Position numbers and translations under genes: made by a program
The notes under the pieces: generated by a model
What the model was told of the DNA's origin: nothing
Databases searched by the model: none
The model's input: only the letters and a program-made list of their open reading frames with translations
From: Rheinheimera nanhaiensis E407-8
Lineage (GTDB): Bacteria > Pseudomonadota > Gammaproteobacteria > Enterobacterales > Alteromonadaceae
Assembly (NCBI RefSeq): GCF_000296695.1
Contig: NZ_BAFK01000013.1
Location: forward strand, 62,001 to 126,000
DNA: 64,000 nt
Direction: 5' to 3'
Part shown: positions 53,753 through 62,376 of the stretch, one piece after another
How the letters are laid out: each line of letters opens with the position of its first letter
Position numbering within the stretch: the first letter of the stretch is position 1

Positions 53753-54601
53753 TTAGTAATTAAGATATATTTCAGCCAGGTGTCGCGATACTCCGTTTAC
53801 TACTGCGTTGCCTGATTGCCCGGCCGTTGCCACCGGCAGCCGTTTAATCAGAATTTTTTCACTGCCGCCATCCTGACTAATCAGCGCAAAGCGATATGGG
53901 CTTTGCTCTGCCAGGCTGAGCGGTTGCACAGAATCAAACACCTGCGCCTTGCGGCCATTGGCCAGCATGACATCCTGCTGCCGGGCAAAAAGTTCGGCAC
54001 TGTGCTGGCTCAGATCGCGGATGTGCAGGGCGCCATTAAAGCTGTCACCCACCAGGTAATAGCGCCACAGCGTCTGACGGCTGGCGAATTTGAGCAGATA
54101 ATGACGGGCATTGGTGGCGGTTAGCGCGTTAATCTCGGCAGCACTAATCTGCAGCGCCAGCACCAGCTGTGGCAAACTGCCCTGGCGCCGCTCGAGAACA
54201 GATAGCAGCCGGTTGTCATCGGCGCTAATAAGCTCTGCGCTGCTTAACGCAGGCTGTTGATGTAAGCGCAGGAAGTTGGCCTCGGCCACGGCGTTTTGGC
54301 TGTCGCAATACCACAGCTGCCCGTACGGCAACACCGGCTCGGTATAACTGCCAAAATGGCTGTCTGTGCTGTACAGCAAAAAGTGTAATGTCAGCGCCGG
54401 CTCGCAACAGGCGGCGGCAAGATCGCGCCGCGAACTGTCCAGCAGCAGCACAGCACCTTGTTTAGTGGCTTTAAACAGCAGCTGGGCATTGTGCAGTTTT
54501 TGCACGGTAGCCGCTGAGGGTAGCAGTTTTGCCTGTGCCAGGTAGCCGCTATTAAAGTAATGATGCTGCAGGTGCAGCTGGCATAATGGCAGATAGCTCA
54601 T
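53753..54601 (-). CDS. eCIS-locus protein of unknown function
   Basis: 282 aa, not recognised. Soluble, mixed alpha/beta, no signal peptide. Features: YLPLCQLHLQHHYFNSG at the start, LLLDSSRRDLAAACCEPALTLHFLLYS, and PYRFALISQDGGSEKILIKRLPVA near the end. It sits between the DUF4255 gene (4-bp overlap) and the sheath gene (17 bp), so it is probably structural: collar, cap or assembly factor. Confidence 0.6.
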   Translation of the reverse strand: MSYLPLCQLHLQHHYFNSGYLAQAKLLPSAATVQKLHNAQLLFKATKQGAVLLLDSSRRDLAAACCEPALTLHFLLYSTDSHFGSYTEPVLPYGQLWYCDSQNAVAEANFLRLHQQPALSSAELISADDNRLLSVLERRQGSLPQLVLALQISAAEINALTATNARHYLLKFASRQTLWRYYLVGDSFNGALHIRDLSQHSAELFARQQDVMLANGRKAQVFDSVQPLSLAEQSPYRFALISQDGGSEKILIKRLPVATAGQSGNAVVNGVSRHLAEIYLNY

Positions 54602-55179
54602 AACCGGCTGCCTATGTCGCTGACCGGCTTGCTGAGCAAACTGCTTTGCGCATAAATATCGGCGCCGTCAAAGCTGAGCATGCGCACTTTGTACAGCACA
54701 GATGGCAGATATTTACCGCTTAACATACCCCATAAATTGCTGGCATCCTGAATGCTGAGGTTTTCCAGATCCAGTGTCAGTTGTTCTATCGCCGGGTCAA
54801 GCTCTGGCAAGCTTTGCCGGCTAAAAACCGGGTTGCGCTGAAAAAAACTGACTGACGCTGACAGCAGCGTTAACGCATCGCTATAGTTGGCACCGTTAAA
54901 GTTGGCGGCCAGCATCACATATAAATTCAGGTGCAGCGCGGGTGCGCTATTGGCACTGCGGCTAAAACCGCTATCGAGCAGCGTGGGTTTATTACGGATA
55001 GCGGCTTCTTTTTCTATGCCAACCAGAAACAGCGCTAACTTATTATTGATATGCGTACAGGCACTGCCATCGGACTCATTTAAGTTCGACACCAGCACAA
55101 TATCTTCGTCCAGCTTGAAATTCTGCCGCAAAAACCGGTTTAACTGCGCCGCCAGCTGCGTCAACGTCTTCGCTATCAT
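54598..55179 (-). CDS. DUF4255 protein (Afp16/Pvc16-like tube/sheath terminator)
   Basis: 193 aa. IAKTLTQLAAQLNRFLRQNF, then VLVSNLNESDGSACTHINNKLALFLVGIEKE and LHLNLYVMLAANFNGANYSDALTLLSASVSFFQRNPVF are typical of DUF4255. In Afp/PVC particles this protein caps the distal end and fixes particle length. Start ATG 55179; the frame continues to 55218, but no SD supports the longer form. First gene of the operon. Confidence 0.88.
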   Translation of the reverse strand: MIAKTLTQLAAQLNRFLRQNFKLDEDIVLVSNLNESDGSACTHINNKLALFLVGIEKEAAIRNKPTLLDSGFSRSANSAPALHLNLYVMLAANFNGANYSDALTLLSASVSFFQRNPVFSRQSLPELDPAIEQLTLDLENLSIQDASNLWGMLSGKYLPSVLYKVRMLSFDGADIYAQSSLLSKPVSDIGSRL

Positions 55180-55549
55180 CTTGTTTTTCCAGTCAAACGC
55201 ACACAACACAGCCTTCATGGCTGTGAACGATACATCTCAAGTTAATTTACGACTGGCAAGGCGATAGCCTGGTGAAAAAGCGGCCAACGCCTTTGTCTGC
55301 AACGGCGGTAAAAACAAATAACTAATACAAACAGCGGTTATTTATACAAGCAGGAATAATTAACGTGTTTAAAGATAGTGCCTCAACTACACAATGCAAA
55401 TATATCGCAAATTTATCATCGGAAAATAACGCTCTTTAATAACAAACCCAGAAATAACAAACCCAGACTTAACGCCAAGCCAGGCTAACCATTGAGTAAA
55501 GTTGGCAGCTCTGTAACAATAGCAGCAGTTTATTTACAGAGAATAAAAT
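55180..55549. other. AT-rich intergenic region upstream of the eCIS operon and apbE
   Basis: 370 bp with no gene, much more AT-rich than both sides. It must carry the divergent promoters of the eCIS operon and apbE. A 14-bp sequence (AATAACAAACCCAG) is repeated at 55438 and 55453. I could not pick one convincing -35/-10 pair. Confidence 0.5.
55438..55466. repeat. Tandem 14-bp repeat in the eCIS/apbE promoter region
   Basis: AATAACAAACCCAG occurs at 55438-55451 and 55453-55466, a 15-bp period. It could be a regulator-binding pair between the divergent genes or a slippage product. Confidence 0.7.
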
Positions 55550-56524
55550 ATGCGTTTTGCCGCTGTGTGCCATGTCATCCTGTATCTGGTTGTCGTATTT
55601 GTGAGCACTGCCGCCACTGCCCAGTGGCACCGCCAGGCCTTTCAAACCCTGGGCACCCAGGCTTATATTGAATTGTGGTGTGACGATAGCACCAAGGCAC
55701 AGCAGTTAATCCGCGAGGTACAGGCTGAGTTTGAACGGATTAACCAGCTGATGAGCCCTTATATCGCCAGCAGTGAGTTAAGCCTGTTAAACCGTGAGGC
55801 GGCCGCTGCGCCGGTGGCGGTTTCCGCTGAGATGTATCAGTTGCTGCAGCGGGCACGGCATATTTCTATACTCAGTCACGGTGCCTTTGACATTACCTTC
55901 GCCTCGGTGGGTTTTTATTACGATTATCGCAGCGGCCAGAAGCCGGACGCCCGCCAACTGGAGCAAGGCCGGCAGCTAGTGAATTACCAAAGCGTCGAAC
56001 TGCTGGCAAATAACCGGGTTAAATACAGCCAGCCCGGCATTAAAATTGATTTAGGCGGCATTGCCAAAGGCTACGCGGTAGAGCGCGCCATTGGCCTGTT
56101 AGCGGCACAAGGCATTAAACATGCCCAGCTTACCGCCGGCGGTGATAGCCGCTTGCTGGGTGACAAAACCGGCAAGCCCTGGCTGGTTGGGGTAAAACAC
56201 CCACGGCAGGAAGACAAATACGCCGTTACCCTGCCACTGACAGACAGCGCCATTAGCACCTCTGGTGATTACGAGCGCTTTTTTATTGAAGACGGTGTGC
56301 GCTATCACCATATTCTCGATCCGAAAACCGGTAAAAGTGCTGCCGGTGCGCTCAGTGTGTCAGTCATTGGCGCCGACACCACCCAAACCGATGCGCTGTC
56401 GACTACCTTATTTGTGCTGGGGCTTAAACAAGGCATGGCGTTAATTGAACAAATTGACGGCTATGAAGCTATTTTTATTGATGCCGAGCGTAAGATGTAT
56501 TTCTCCAGCGGTTTAACGCCCTAA
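55550..56524 (+). CDS. apbE: FAD:protein FMN transferase (ApbE)
   Basis: Attaches FMN to Thr residues of periplasm-facing flavoproteins such as Nqr/Rnf subunits. 324 aa with a signal peptide (VILYLVVVFVSTAATA), FERINQLMSPYIASSELSLLN, GAFDITFASVGFYYDYRSG, IDLGGIAKGYAVERA, AGGDSRLLG, ISTSGDYERFF, HHILDPKTGKSA and the metal-site segment ADTTQTDALSTTLFVLG. All core motifs are present. The target is not encoded nearby. Confidence 0.95.
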   Translation: MRFAAVCHVILYLVVVFVSTAATAQWHRQAFQTLGTQAYIELWCDDSTKAQQLIREVQAEFERINQLMSPYIASSELSLLNREAAAAPVAVSAEMYQLLQRARHISILSHGAFDITFASVGFYYDYRSGQKPDARQLEQGRQLVNYQSVELLANNRVKYSQPGIKIDLGGIAKGYAVERAIGLLAAQGIKHAQLTAGGDSRLLGDKTGKPWLVGVKHPRQEDKYAVTLPLTDSAISTSGDYERFFIEDGVRYHHILDPKTGKSAAGALSVSVIGADTTQTDALSTTLFVLGLKQGMALIEQIDGYEAIFIDAERKMYFSSGLTP

Positions 56525-56626
56525 GGTTTGCTTACGCTCACTGAGCCAGTGCTGCATTTGTTGCTGTACAGGCTAACAGCGCTGTTGTACATTTATTAGC
56601 GAATTTTAATGTGCAGGGAGTACCCT

Positions 56627-57430
56627 ATGTTGCGTAAGCTGGCACTAAGCCTGTTGTTTGGCCTTAGCCCGTTGCTGGTCAGTGCTACCGAGCCTGGCTG
56701 CACCTTACGTATGTCAACCGAAACCGATTTTCCGCCGCATTTAATCCAGCAGCAGCAACAATGGACGGGGTTAAGTGTCGAGCTGATGCAGCGGCTGGCA
56801 CAAGAGCTTAACTGTCAGTTGGTGTTTATTAACAGCCCCTGGCTCAGAGCCTTACAAATGAGTGCCCAGGGCGAGCTGGATGTGTTAAGCCACTTGTCGG
56901 TAAGTAACGAGCGCAGAGCGCAGTTCGCTTTTATCGGCCCACATCATATTGAAAGCATTTATCTGGTGGGTGACCCGGGCGAAATCAGTGCGCCGGCCAG
57001 CCTGCAACAACTGGCTGACGGCGCTGACCTGGGCAGCATCGCTACCTTGCATGGCGCTTATTATGGTGAAGAGTTTAGCCGCTTAAGCCAATATCCCGCT
57101 TTTGCCCGTCAGTTGGTGAACATCAGCAGTATTCAGGATAAGTTGGCGCTGTTGAGGGCCAAACGGGTTAAAGCCATTCTGGAAGACATTAGCGTGCTGC
57201 ATTACTGGCAGCAACATCATTACCCGGACGCAGAGCGTTATCAGCCCCTGCTCAAAGTGCACGAAAGCCCGGTATATTTTGGCTTTAGTAAAGCCTCCTT
57301 AAGCGTAAACCAACTTAAGCAGTTGGCTGAAGCCTGGCAGCGCCTGTATCAGCAGGGCGAGCTTAGCGCCATCTATCAGAAATATCAGATAGTGCCGGAT
57401 GAGCAGCTTACGCCAGCGCCGCTGCTATAA
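56627..57430 (+). CDS. Periplasmic solute-binding (SBP_bac_3-like) protein, paralogue 1
   Basis: 267 aa exported protein: signal peptide MLRKLALSLLFGLSPLLVSA, then CTLRMSTETDFPPHLIQ, WTGLSVELMQRLAQELNCQLVFINSPWLRALQMSAQGELDVLSHLSVSNERRAQFAFIGPHH. The start at 56627 has GGGAG 6 nt upstream; the frame itself opens 18 bp earlier. Clearly paralogous to the convergent gene that ends 4 bp away. Ligand unknown. Confidence 0.85.
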   Translation: MLRKLALSLLFGLSPLLVSATEPGCTLRMSTETDFPPHLIQQQQQWTGLSVELMQRLAQELNCQLVFINSPWLRALQMSAQGELDVLSHLSVSNERRAQFAFIGPHHIESIYLVGDPGEISAPASLQQLADGADLGSIATLHGAYYGEEFSRLSQYPAFARQLVNISSIQDKLALLRAKRVKAILEDISVLHYWQQHHYPDAERYQPLLKVHESPVYFGFSKASLSVNQLKQLAEAWQRLYQQGELSAIYQKYQIVPDEQLTPAPLL

Positions 57431-57434
57431 GCTG

Positions 57435-58244
57435 TTACCTTAACTGAGGTGCCAGCCTGGGCTGTGGCGCCGGTAAGCTAAACTGATATTCGTCCAGTTG
57501 ATAAGGCTGCATCACCTGCAGCAAACTGCCATTGTCATACAACTTCTGCCAGGCGGCAGCTAAGGCCTCAAGCTGCTGCGCATTAAAGGTATTTAAGTTA
57601 AAACCAAAATAAACCGGGCTTTGAAATACCTGAAACAGCGGTTGATAGTCAGCGGTGGGCAGGCTGGCGCGTTTTTTCCAATAATGATAGGCCGCTATAT
57701 CTTCCAGTACGCCGTGTACCCGGCCATTAAGCAGCAAAGCCTGCTTATCCTCGTTACCGCGAATAAAGACAAAACGGGTACGGTTTTTCGCATCATTTAA
57801 AATGCTGTCCAGCTCATCACCGTAATAAGCCCCGTTTAGCAAGGCGATAATGCCGGGCGTGCCACTGCGCTTGAGTGCAGACAAATCGCTAAGACCGGGA
57901 AAAGCTTGTGGTATCCCCACCAGATAAATCACTTCCTGATGGTGCGGGCCGATAAAAGCAAACTGGCGGCTGCGCTCGGGGTTGTAGGTAAGATGCGTTA
58001 CCACGTCTAACTGCCCCTGCTCCATCAGCTTTAATGCCCTAAGCCAGGGGCTGTGAATAAACTCCAGCTGACAGCCCATCTCTGTTGCCAGCGCAGAGAG
58101 TAAATCAACGTTCAGGCCACGCCAGCTGTCGCCCTGCTGCATAATGTAAGGCGCAAAACTGGTTTCAATGCCCATGCGCCAGACACAACTTTTCGCCGGC
58201 AAGCTTAGCAGCGCGCCCAACAGCGCCAGACATAGCCATCTCAT
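57435..58244 (-). CDS. Periplasmic solute-binding (SBP_bac_3-like) protein, paralogue 2
   Basis: 269 aa: signal peptide (WLCLALLGALLSLPAKS), CVWRMGIETSFAPYIMQ, WRGLNVDLLSALATEMGCQLEFIHSPWLRALKLMEQGQLDVVTHLTYNPERSRQFAFIGPHH. It aligns end to end with the neighbour, including SPWLRAL and FAFIGPHH. A GTG immediately before the ATG at 58244 is an alternative start with a similar SD distance. No transporter genes accompany the pair. Confidence 0.85.
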   Translation of the reverse strand: MRWLCLALLGALLSLPAKSCVWRMGIETSFAPYIMQQGDSWRGLNVDLLSALATEMGCQLEFIHSPWLRALKLMEQGQLDVVTHLTYNPERSRQFAFIGPHHQEVIYLVGIPQAFPGLSDLSALKRSGTPGIIALLNGAYYGDELDSILNDAKNRTRFVFIRGNEDKQALLLNGRVHGVLEDIAAYHYWKKRASLPTADYQPLFQVFQSPVYFGFNLNTFNAQQLEALAAAWQKLYDNGSLLQVMQPYQLDEYQFSLPAPQPRLAPQLR

Positions 58245-58339
58245 CACCTAAGGCTCCGATACAGTTAATTCTAATCCACTGCAGCTATTTAGCTGCAACC
58301 TGATCAACTATATACGCGCCGCCGCTAACTTGCCTGCCG

Positions 58340-58360
58340 GCGACAGAAAAAATCTGTCGC
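58340..58360 (-). terminator. Hairpin at the end of the Tat/LamG operon
   Basis: GCGACAGA (58340-58347) and TCTGTCGC (58353-58360) form a perfect 8-bp stem with an A5 loop, directly after the stop of the last operon gene. No T-run follows, so termination may be factor-aided. Confidence 0.4.
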
Positions 58361-58361
58361 G

Positions 58362-59939
58362 TCAGATAATAGGGGCAAAAGCGGTAAGCCGGTCCAGGCT
58401 GGCCGCATTACCCAACCCATGAAAGGGGGCCACTTCGGCAAGCCGGCCTTGTTCGCCGTGCAGCGCCAGATAATTTAGCAACACCGTTTGCACCAGCAAA
58501 TTGACGTTATTGGCCGCCACCGACGAGCCGGTTTCTACCGATGCATCCGGCCGCATAAAGCCGATTTGCTGATGCCGAGCCTGCTGCTCAGCACTGCCGC
58601 CTAACAGGGTGGGCCGGCCATTAGGGCTGTACACCAGGATGAAGGACGCCGCAGTTGATGAGTTATCACCCGTCCACTCGCCTTTACCCCGGCCAAATTC
58701 CGAGTCATCAATGCGGCCATTACTGGCCACCGAGCCATCGCTGTAGACATAGATCATCAGCGGCTGATTCATGCGGGCGGCATATTCCAGGCAGGCCCCG
58801 ATGCAGCGGCCGGCGCGTAAGTCACGCAGCTCACCGGTGCCCCGCTCGCCGGTATGGTAATCATAACCGCCTATGGTAATAGAGCCGGCACCGGCAAAGC
58901 CGTTCACTACCAGCTTCATGACCGACGCGGTTTTGCGAAACTCGCCGTCACTGTTAAATTCTTCGGCGCTGAAAATGCCGGCTGCACCGACAATGTCCGG
59001 ATCGGCGGCTGGATCCAGCGTCGCCGGGTTACCGAAACGGTCAGCTAAATCAGCACTTTTCACATAACCACAGCGCACCAGCTCTTTGAGCACCGCATCG
59101 CGGCTGATAGTGGTGTTCACCCGGCCCAGTTTACTGTCGCTGATGCGCTGCACCGCTTCCATCACCGCTACCGCATCATTCTGGTTTAGCAGGCCAAATA
59201 AATCGCCGACATCGACCAGGCCGGTGACATCGCTGGGCCGGTCTATTTTGGTTGGCCTAAGCTCTGGGTTATAAAACTCCATTGGCATCATCGAATTGGC
59301 GCCAGAGTCGGAGTTACGTGAACCAATAAGTGGCATTAACGAGCCGCTGGCGCCGGCTTTGGCGATGGCGTACATAGGGTTATGCGGGTTGTTACCGGTG
59401 TCATTTTCCGAACGCGACGGCAGCACAGCGCCGTTGGTCATAGCCTGGGTGGCCAAACTGGTGCGCTCTAAAATACCGGCCAGCATTTGCGAGTCACTGT
59501 GAAACGCCAACCCCAGCTGATCATTAATAAAACCAGCCGCCGGATCAGCGCCATTCACCGCCTGCGGCACCATATCGGCCGGCAAACCCAGTTTGCTGTA
59601 GCCCTGCACCGATAAAAAGTCGCGCTGACCACCCGCGCCACCGACCAGCACGTTAGAGCCGGCAATATTGGCACCGCCGGCCAAGTCAAAGCAAATAAAC
59701 GGAATTTTACCAGCGCCCTGTACGTTAATGCCGCACAGCTGCTTTAACGCCTCTAAATCGGGTGACAGTGCAGCATGGGCTTTATTCGGGTTGGCAAACA
59801 AGCCAAACACTGAGCCGGTGGTCAATACCGCTGCGCCGTAGCTCAGACCACAGGCAATAAAATCGCGCCGGCTTATCGGTTTGCTGTGACAGGCATGCAG
59901 TAGCGGGCTGTCCGGGTGTAAAGGTTTATTTCGTTTCAT
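58362..59939 (-). CDS. Tat-exported DUF1501-like protein
   Basis: 525 aa. Twin-arginine signal SRRDFIACGLSYGAAVLTTGSVF, then KIPFICFDLAGGANIAGSNVLVGGAGGQRDFLSVQGYSKLGLP and DYHTGERGTGELRDLRAGRCIGACLEYAARMNQPLMIYVYSDGSV, resembling the DUF1501 (sulfatase-like) exported proteins. Such proteins occur with DUF1585/1592/1800-type cytochrome genes. Strong SD (AGGAG). Last gene of the operon; the biochemical role is unknown. Confidence 0.65.
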   Translation of the reverse strand: MKRNKPLHPDSPLLHACHSKPISRRDFIACGLSYGAAVLTTGSVFGLFANPNKAHAALSPDLEALKQLCGINVQGAGKIPFICFDLAGGANIAGSNVLVGGAGGQRDFLSVQGYSKLGLPADMVPQAVNGADPAAGFINDQLGLAFHSDSQMLAGILERTSLATQAMTNGAVLPSRSENDTGNNPHNPMYAIAKAGASGSLMPLIGSRNSDSGANSMMPMEFYNPELRPTKIDRPSDVTGLVDVGDLFGLLNQNDAVAVMEAVQRISDSKLGRVNTTISRDAVLKELVRCGYVKSADLADRFGNPATLDPAADPDIVGAAGIFSAEEFNSDGEFRKTASVMKLVVNGFAGAGSITIGGYDYHTGERGTGELRDLRAGRCIGACLEYAARMNQPLMIYVYSDGSVASNGRIDDSEFGRGKGEWTGDNSSTAASFILVYSPNGRPTLLGGSAEQQARHQQIGFMRPDASVETGSSVAANNVNLLVQTVLLNYLALHGEQGRLAEVAPFHGLGNAASLDRLTAFAPII

Positions 59940-59949
59940 TCAGGCTCTC

Positions 59950-62373
59950 CTACTGCAATACCAGCTCGGCACTGGCCAGCACCGCAGTGCAGGCCGCTTT
60001 GGCAATGGTGCGGCTGCGATCACTGCTGCAGCTGCCATTACAGTTACTTAACCGGCTTATCAGCGCATCCAGCTCGGTTTCTACCTCAGCGCGCGGCGCT
60101 GAGCTTAAAGGTGCCAGCGGCATTAAGCGCGTTAACAGCGCATCGATAAACAGCGGCCGGTTTGCCAGGCTGTAAGTGGTCGAGGGCGCCGCACTAAAAT
60201 CAAGGCCGGCAAACCAGCTTTGCCGGATGGCGTTATCTTCAATCGCGGCATTACAATAGGCGATACCAAGCTGAGTGATGGCCATTTGCTGCGCCGAGAC
60301 AAAGGTATCGATGCTATCAGAGGATGGCAGCTGGCGCTGAATGGTCTGATACACCTGCGCCACGCTGGAGTGCTGCTGGGCCACGCCGGTTAACGCACTC
60401 ATACTGGCATGAATTTCGGCAAAGGTTTTAAGGCCAATATCGCTGCTTTGACTGCTGCCGGCGACAATCTGCTGCACCGGTGCGGTGCTGTCGGTGCGGA
60501 CATTGGTTAGCTCACCTATGCGGGCAAAAGATAAGAAGAATTCATCGCTCTGCGCGCCTAACTCGCTGCCAATAATGGTGCCCTGCGCCGAAAGCGCAGC
60601 GCCGCCGGTCAGATCAGCATTAGTCCCCAGCTCAAATTGCTGGCTAATCCAGGCCTGACCGGTTACCACTTCCTTACCGTTTAAACCCAGCGCCATACCG
60701 CTGATGTTAAGCGGCTGTGACAAGGTGCGGCCTTCCAGATTGACCAGATAAGGCGCATTAAACAGGTAGGAGTAATTATCAAACTGCGCCACCTCGAACA
60801 CGATGTAGCTATCAGGCAGGTTTATCAGCTCACCAATAGCAAACAGCAGATAAAACTTCTGCCCTACGCCAACCTGATAGTTTTGCTGGATTTGCGCGGC
60901 ATTAAGGGCTTTGTTGTGTACCGCCAGTAGCCGCACTGTGCCCTGCCATTGCCGGTTGCCGTTGGCTTCATTTCCCAGCATCAGGGCAAAGCTGTTATCC
61001 CAGTTGCGGATAGCCACCGCCGGGGCGCGTACGCCGGTATCTTCACCGTTAACGTAGATGCGCTGGCCATTCACCGGATCCTGCGTTAACACCACATGCT
61101 GCAACGTCGCCTGCAGCACTTCATCAGCATCGGCGGTACTGACGGCTGGCAAACCGGCCAGATCGCTTTGGTCACTGCGCAGCAAAAAGTCATAGTTATA
61201 CTGGCTTTGGCCCAGCGTGATATTGCGCTCATTGCTGCTACCGGCATAACTGACGATAGCCGCCGGCCCTTCCTGCGTGACATTAGCCGGCACCAGCCAG
61301 GCTTCTAATGACAGCTCGCCGGTGGCACTGATTAAATTGGCCAGCTTACTGCTGTTTTGCGTACTGGCCTGCGCCCGGCCGCTATTAATTTGAATACCCC
61401 AGCCGGTTACCCAGCTGATATCACCTTGCAGGCTTAAATTAGCCGCAGGCTCCACACCTGAAGTATCGTAAGCGATGGCGCCGCTGCCGGTTTTAAACTG
61501 GTAAAAGGCGATCTGGTTCGCTTCAAAACGGCCACCACTGGAGGCGACCACGCCATCGTCCAGCCGCAGCGCTTTGGACACCACTAAGGCAGGATCGAGT
61601 GAGGTTAATTCGACACTGGCAGCAATTTGCTCAATGGCTGAGCGCATTTGCGCGGCATCCGCAGGGCAATCTGACCAGCAGTTGTGAAACTCGCCGCCTA
61701 AGCGGGCAACAAAGCGCGACAGCTCGGGGTTGTCCAGATTAATCAGCTTGCGGCTGGCGTCATAGGCTGCGGCCAGATCGCTGCTGGCAAAAAACGGCGA
61801 CTGGGTTTGCGCGGCATCCGGCGCGTGGCAATTCACACAGTACTGCCGCAGCAGCGGGTACACAGTGCTGCCAAATAGCGCCGGATCGTCCGGTAATACT
61901 TTGCTGGCACCCGGCTCACGTAGCGGCGGTGCCACCAGGGTTACCGTAGCCGCTTCGGTTTCACTGCTATTGGCCCAGTTACGGATCCACTGCGCCATGG
62001 TATCGGCGCAGGCGCTGTCACTGGCCTGCCAGCAGTTATGGCCGCCGGCCAGTTTAGTTACCAGCAGCGACTGCGCAGGGTCAGCCAGGTTTACCAGCGC
62101 TGTAGCGGCGGCATAAGCCTGGTTAATATCATCGTTACGGGCAAAAAATGGCGCGGTATTGCCCTGCACATGGCAGGCACCGCAGCGGTTGGTGCTGGCA
62201 ATATTGTCCCACAGTGTCAGTTTAAACAGTTGTATATCGGCCGTTTGCGGTGCCGGGCCGGTGTAGTTGGTGTTATCTTCCTGCACCGGTGGCGGCGGGT
62301 TTTGCTCTACTTCAGCGCCGCCACAACCAACCAGTAACAGCGTAAACAGCAAGGGCAACATCAAATGCTTCAT
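59950..62373 (-). CDS. Multi-CxxCH lipoprotein with LamG-like domain
   Basis: 807 aa outer-membrane lipoprotein candidate: lipobox LLFTLLLVGCGG (Cys ~17). Two c-type heme motifs, CGACH (~residue 59) and CVNCH (~180), each sit in a cytochrome-like module with GGxxHNCW segments. A LamG/concanavalin-like domain follows (~345-500: SLEAWLVPANVTQEGPAAIVSYAGSSNERNITLGQ, VLTQDPVNGQRIYVNGEDTG). The C-terminal 300 residues are unrecognised. It lies 10 bp before the Tat gene and 3 bp after the CxxCH gene, clearly one operon. Confidence 0.75.
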   Translation of the reverse strand: MKHLMLPLLFTLLLVGCGGAEVEQNPPPPVQEDNTNYTGPAPQTADIQLFKLTLWDNIASTNRCGACHVQGNTAPFFARNDDINQAYAAATALVNLADPAQSLLVTKLAGGHNCWQASDSACADTMAQWIRNWANSSETEAATVTLVAPPLREPGASKVLPDDPALFGSTVYPLLRQYCVNCHAPDAAQTQSPFFASSDLAAAYDASRKLINLDNPELSRFVARLGGEFHNCWSDCPADAAQMRSAIEQIAASVELTSLDPALVVSKALRLDDGVVASSGGRFEANQIAFYQFKTGSGAIAYDTSGVEPAANLSLQGDISWVTGWGIQINSGRAQASTQNSSKLANLISATGELSLEAWLVPANVTQEGPAAIVSYAGSSNERNITLGQSQYNYDFLLRSDQSDLAGLPAVSTADADEVLQATLQHVVLTQDPVNGQRIYVNGEDTGVRAPAVAIRNWDNSFALMLGNEANGNRQWQGTVRLLAVHNKALNAAQIQQNYQVGVGQKFYLLFAIGELINLPDSYIVFEVAQFDNYSYLFNAPYLVNLEGRTLSQPLNISGMALGLNGKEVVTGQAWISQQFELGTNADLTGGAALSAQGTIIGSELGAQSDEFFLSFARIGELTNVRTDSTAPVQQIVAGSSQSSDIGLKTFAEIHASMSALTGVAQQHSSVAQVYQTIQRQLPSSDSIDTFVSAQQMAITQLGIAYCNAAIEDNAIRQSWFAGLDFSAAPSTTYSLANRPLFIDALLTRLMPLAPLSSAPRAEVETELDALISRLSNCNGSCSSDRSRTIAKAACTAVLASAELVLQ

Positions 62374-62376
62374 GGC

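Noticed and set aside
31152..55179. Interpretation of the locus as a prophage or T6SS
   Set aside because: No capsid, portal, terminase, integrase or lysis genes, and no TssJ/L/M, ClpV-type or Hcp-secretion membrane genes; the DUF4255, DUF5908, CIS tape-measure and DUF4157 genes are eCIS-specific.
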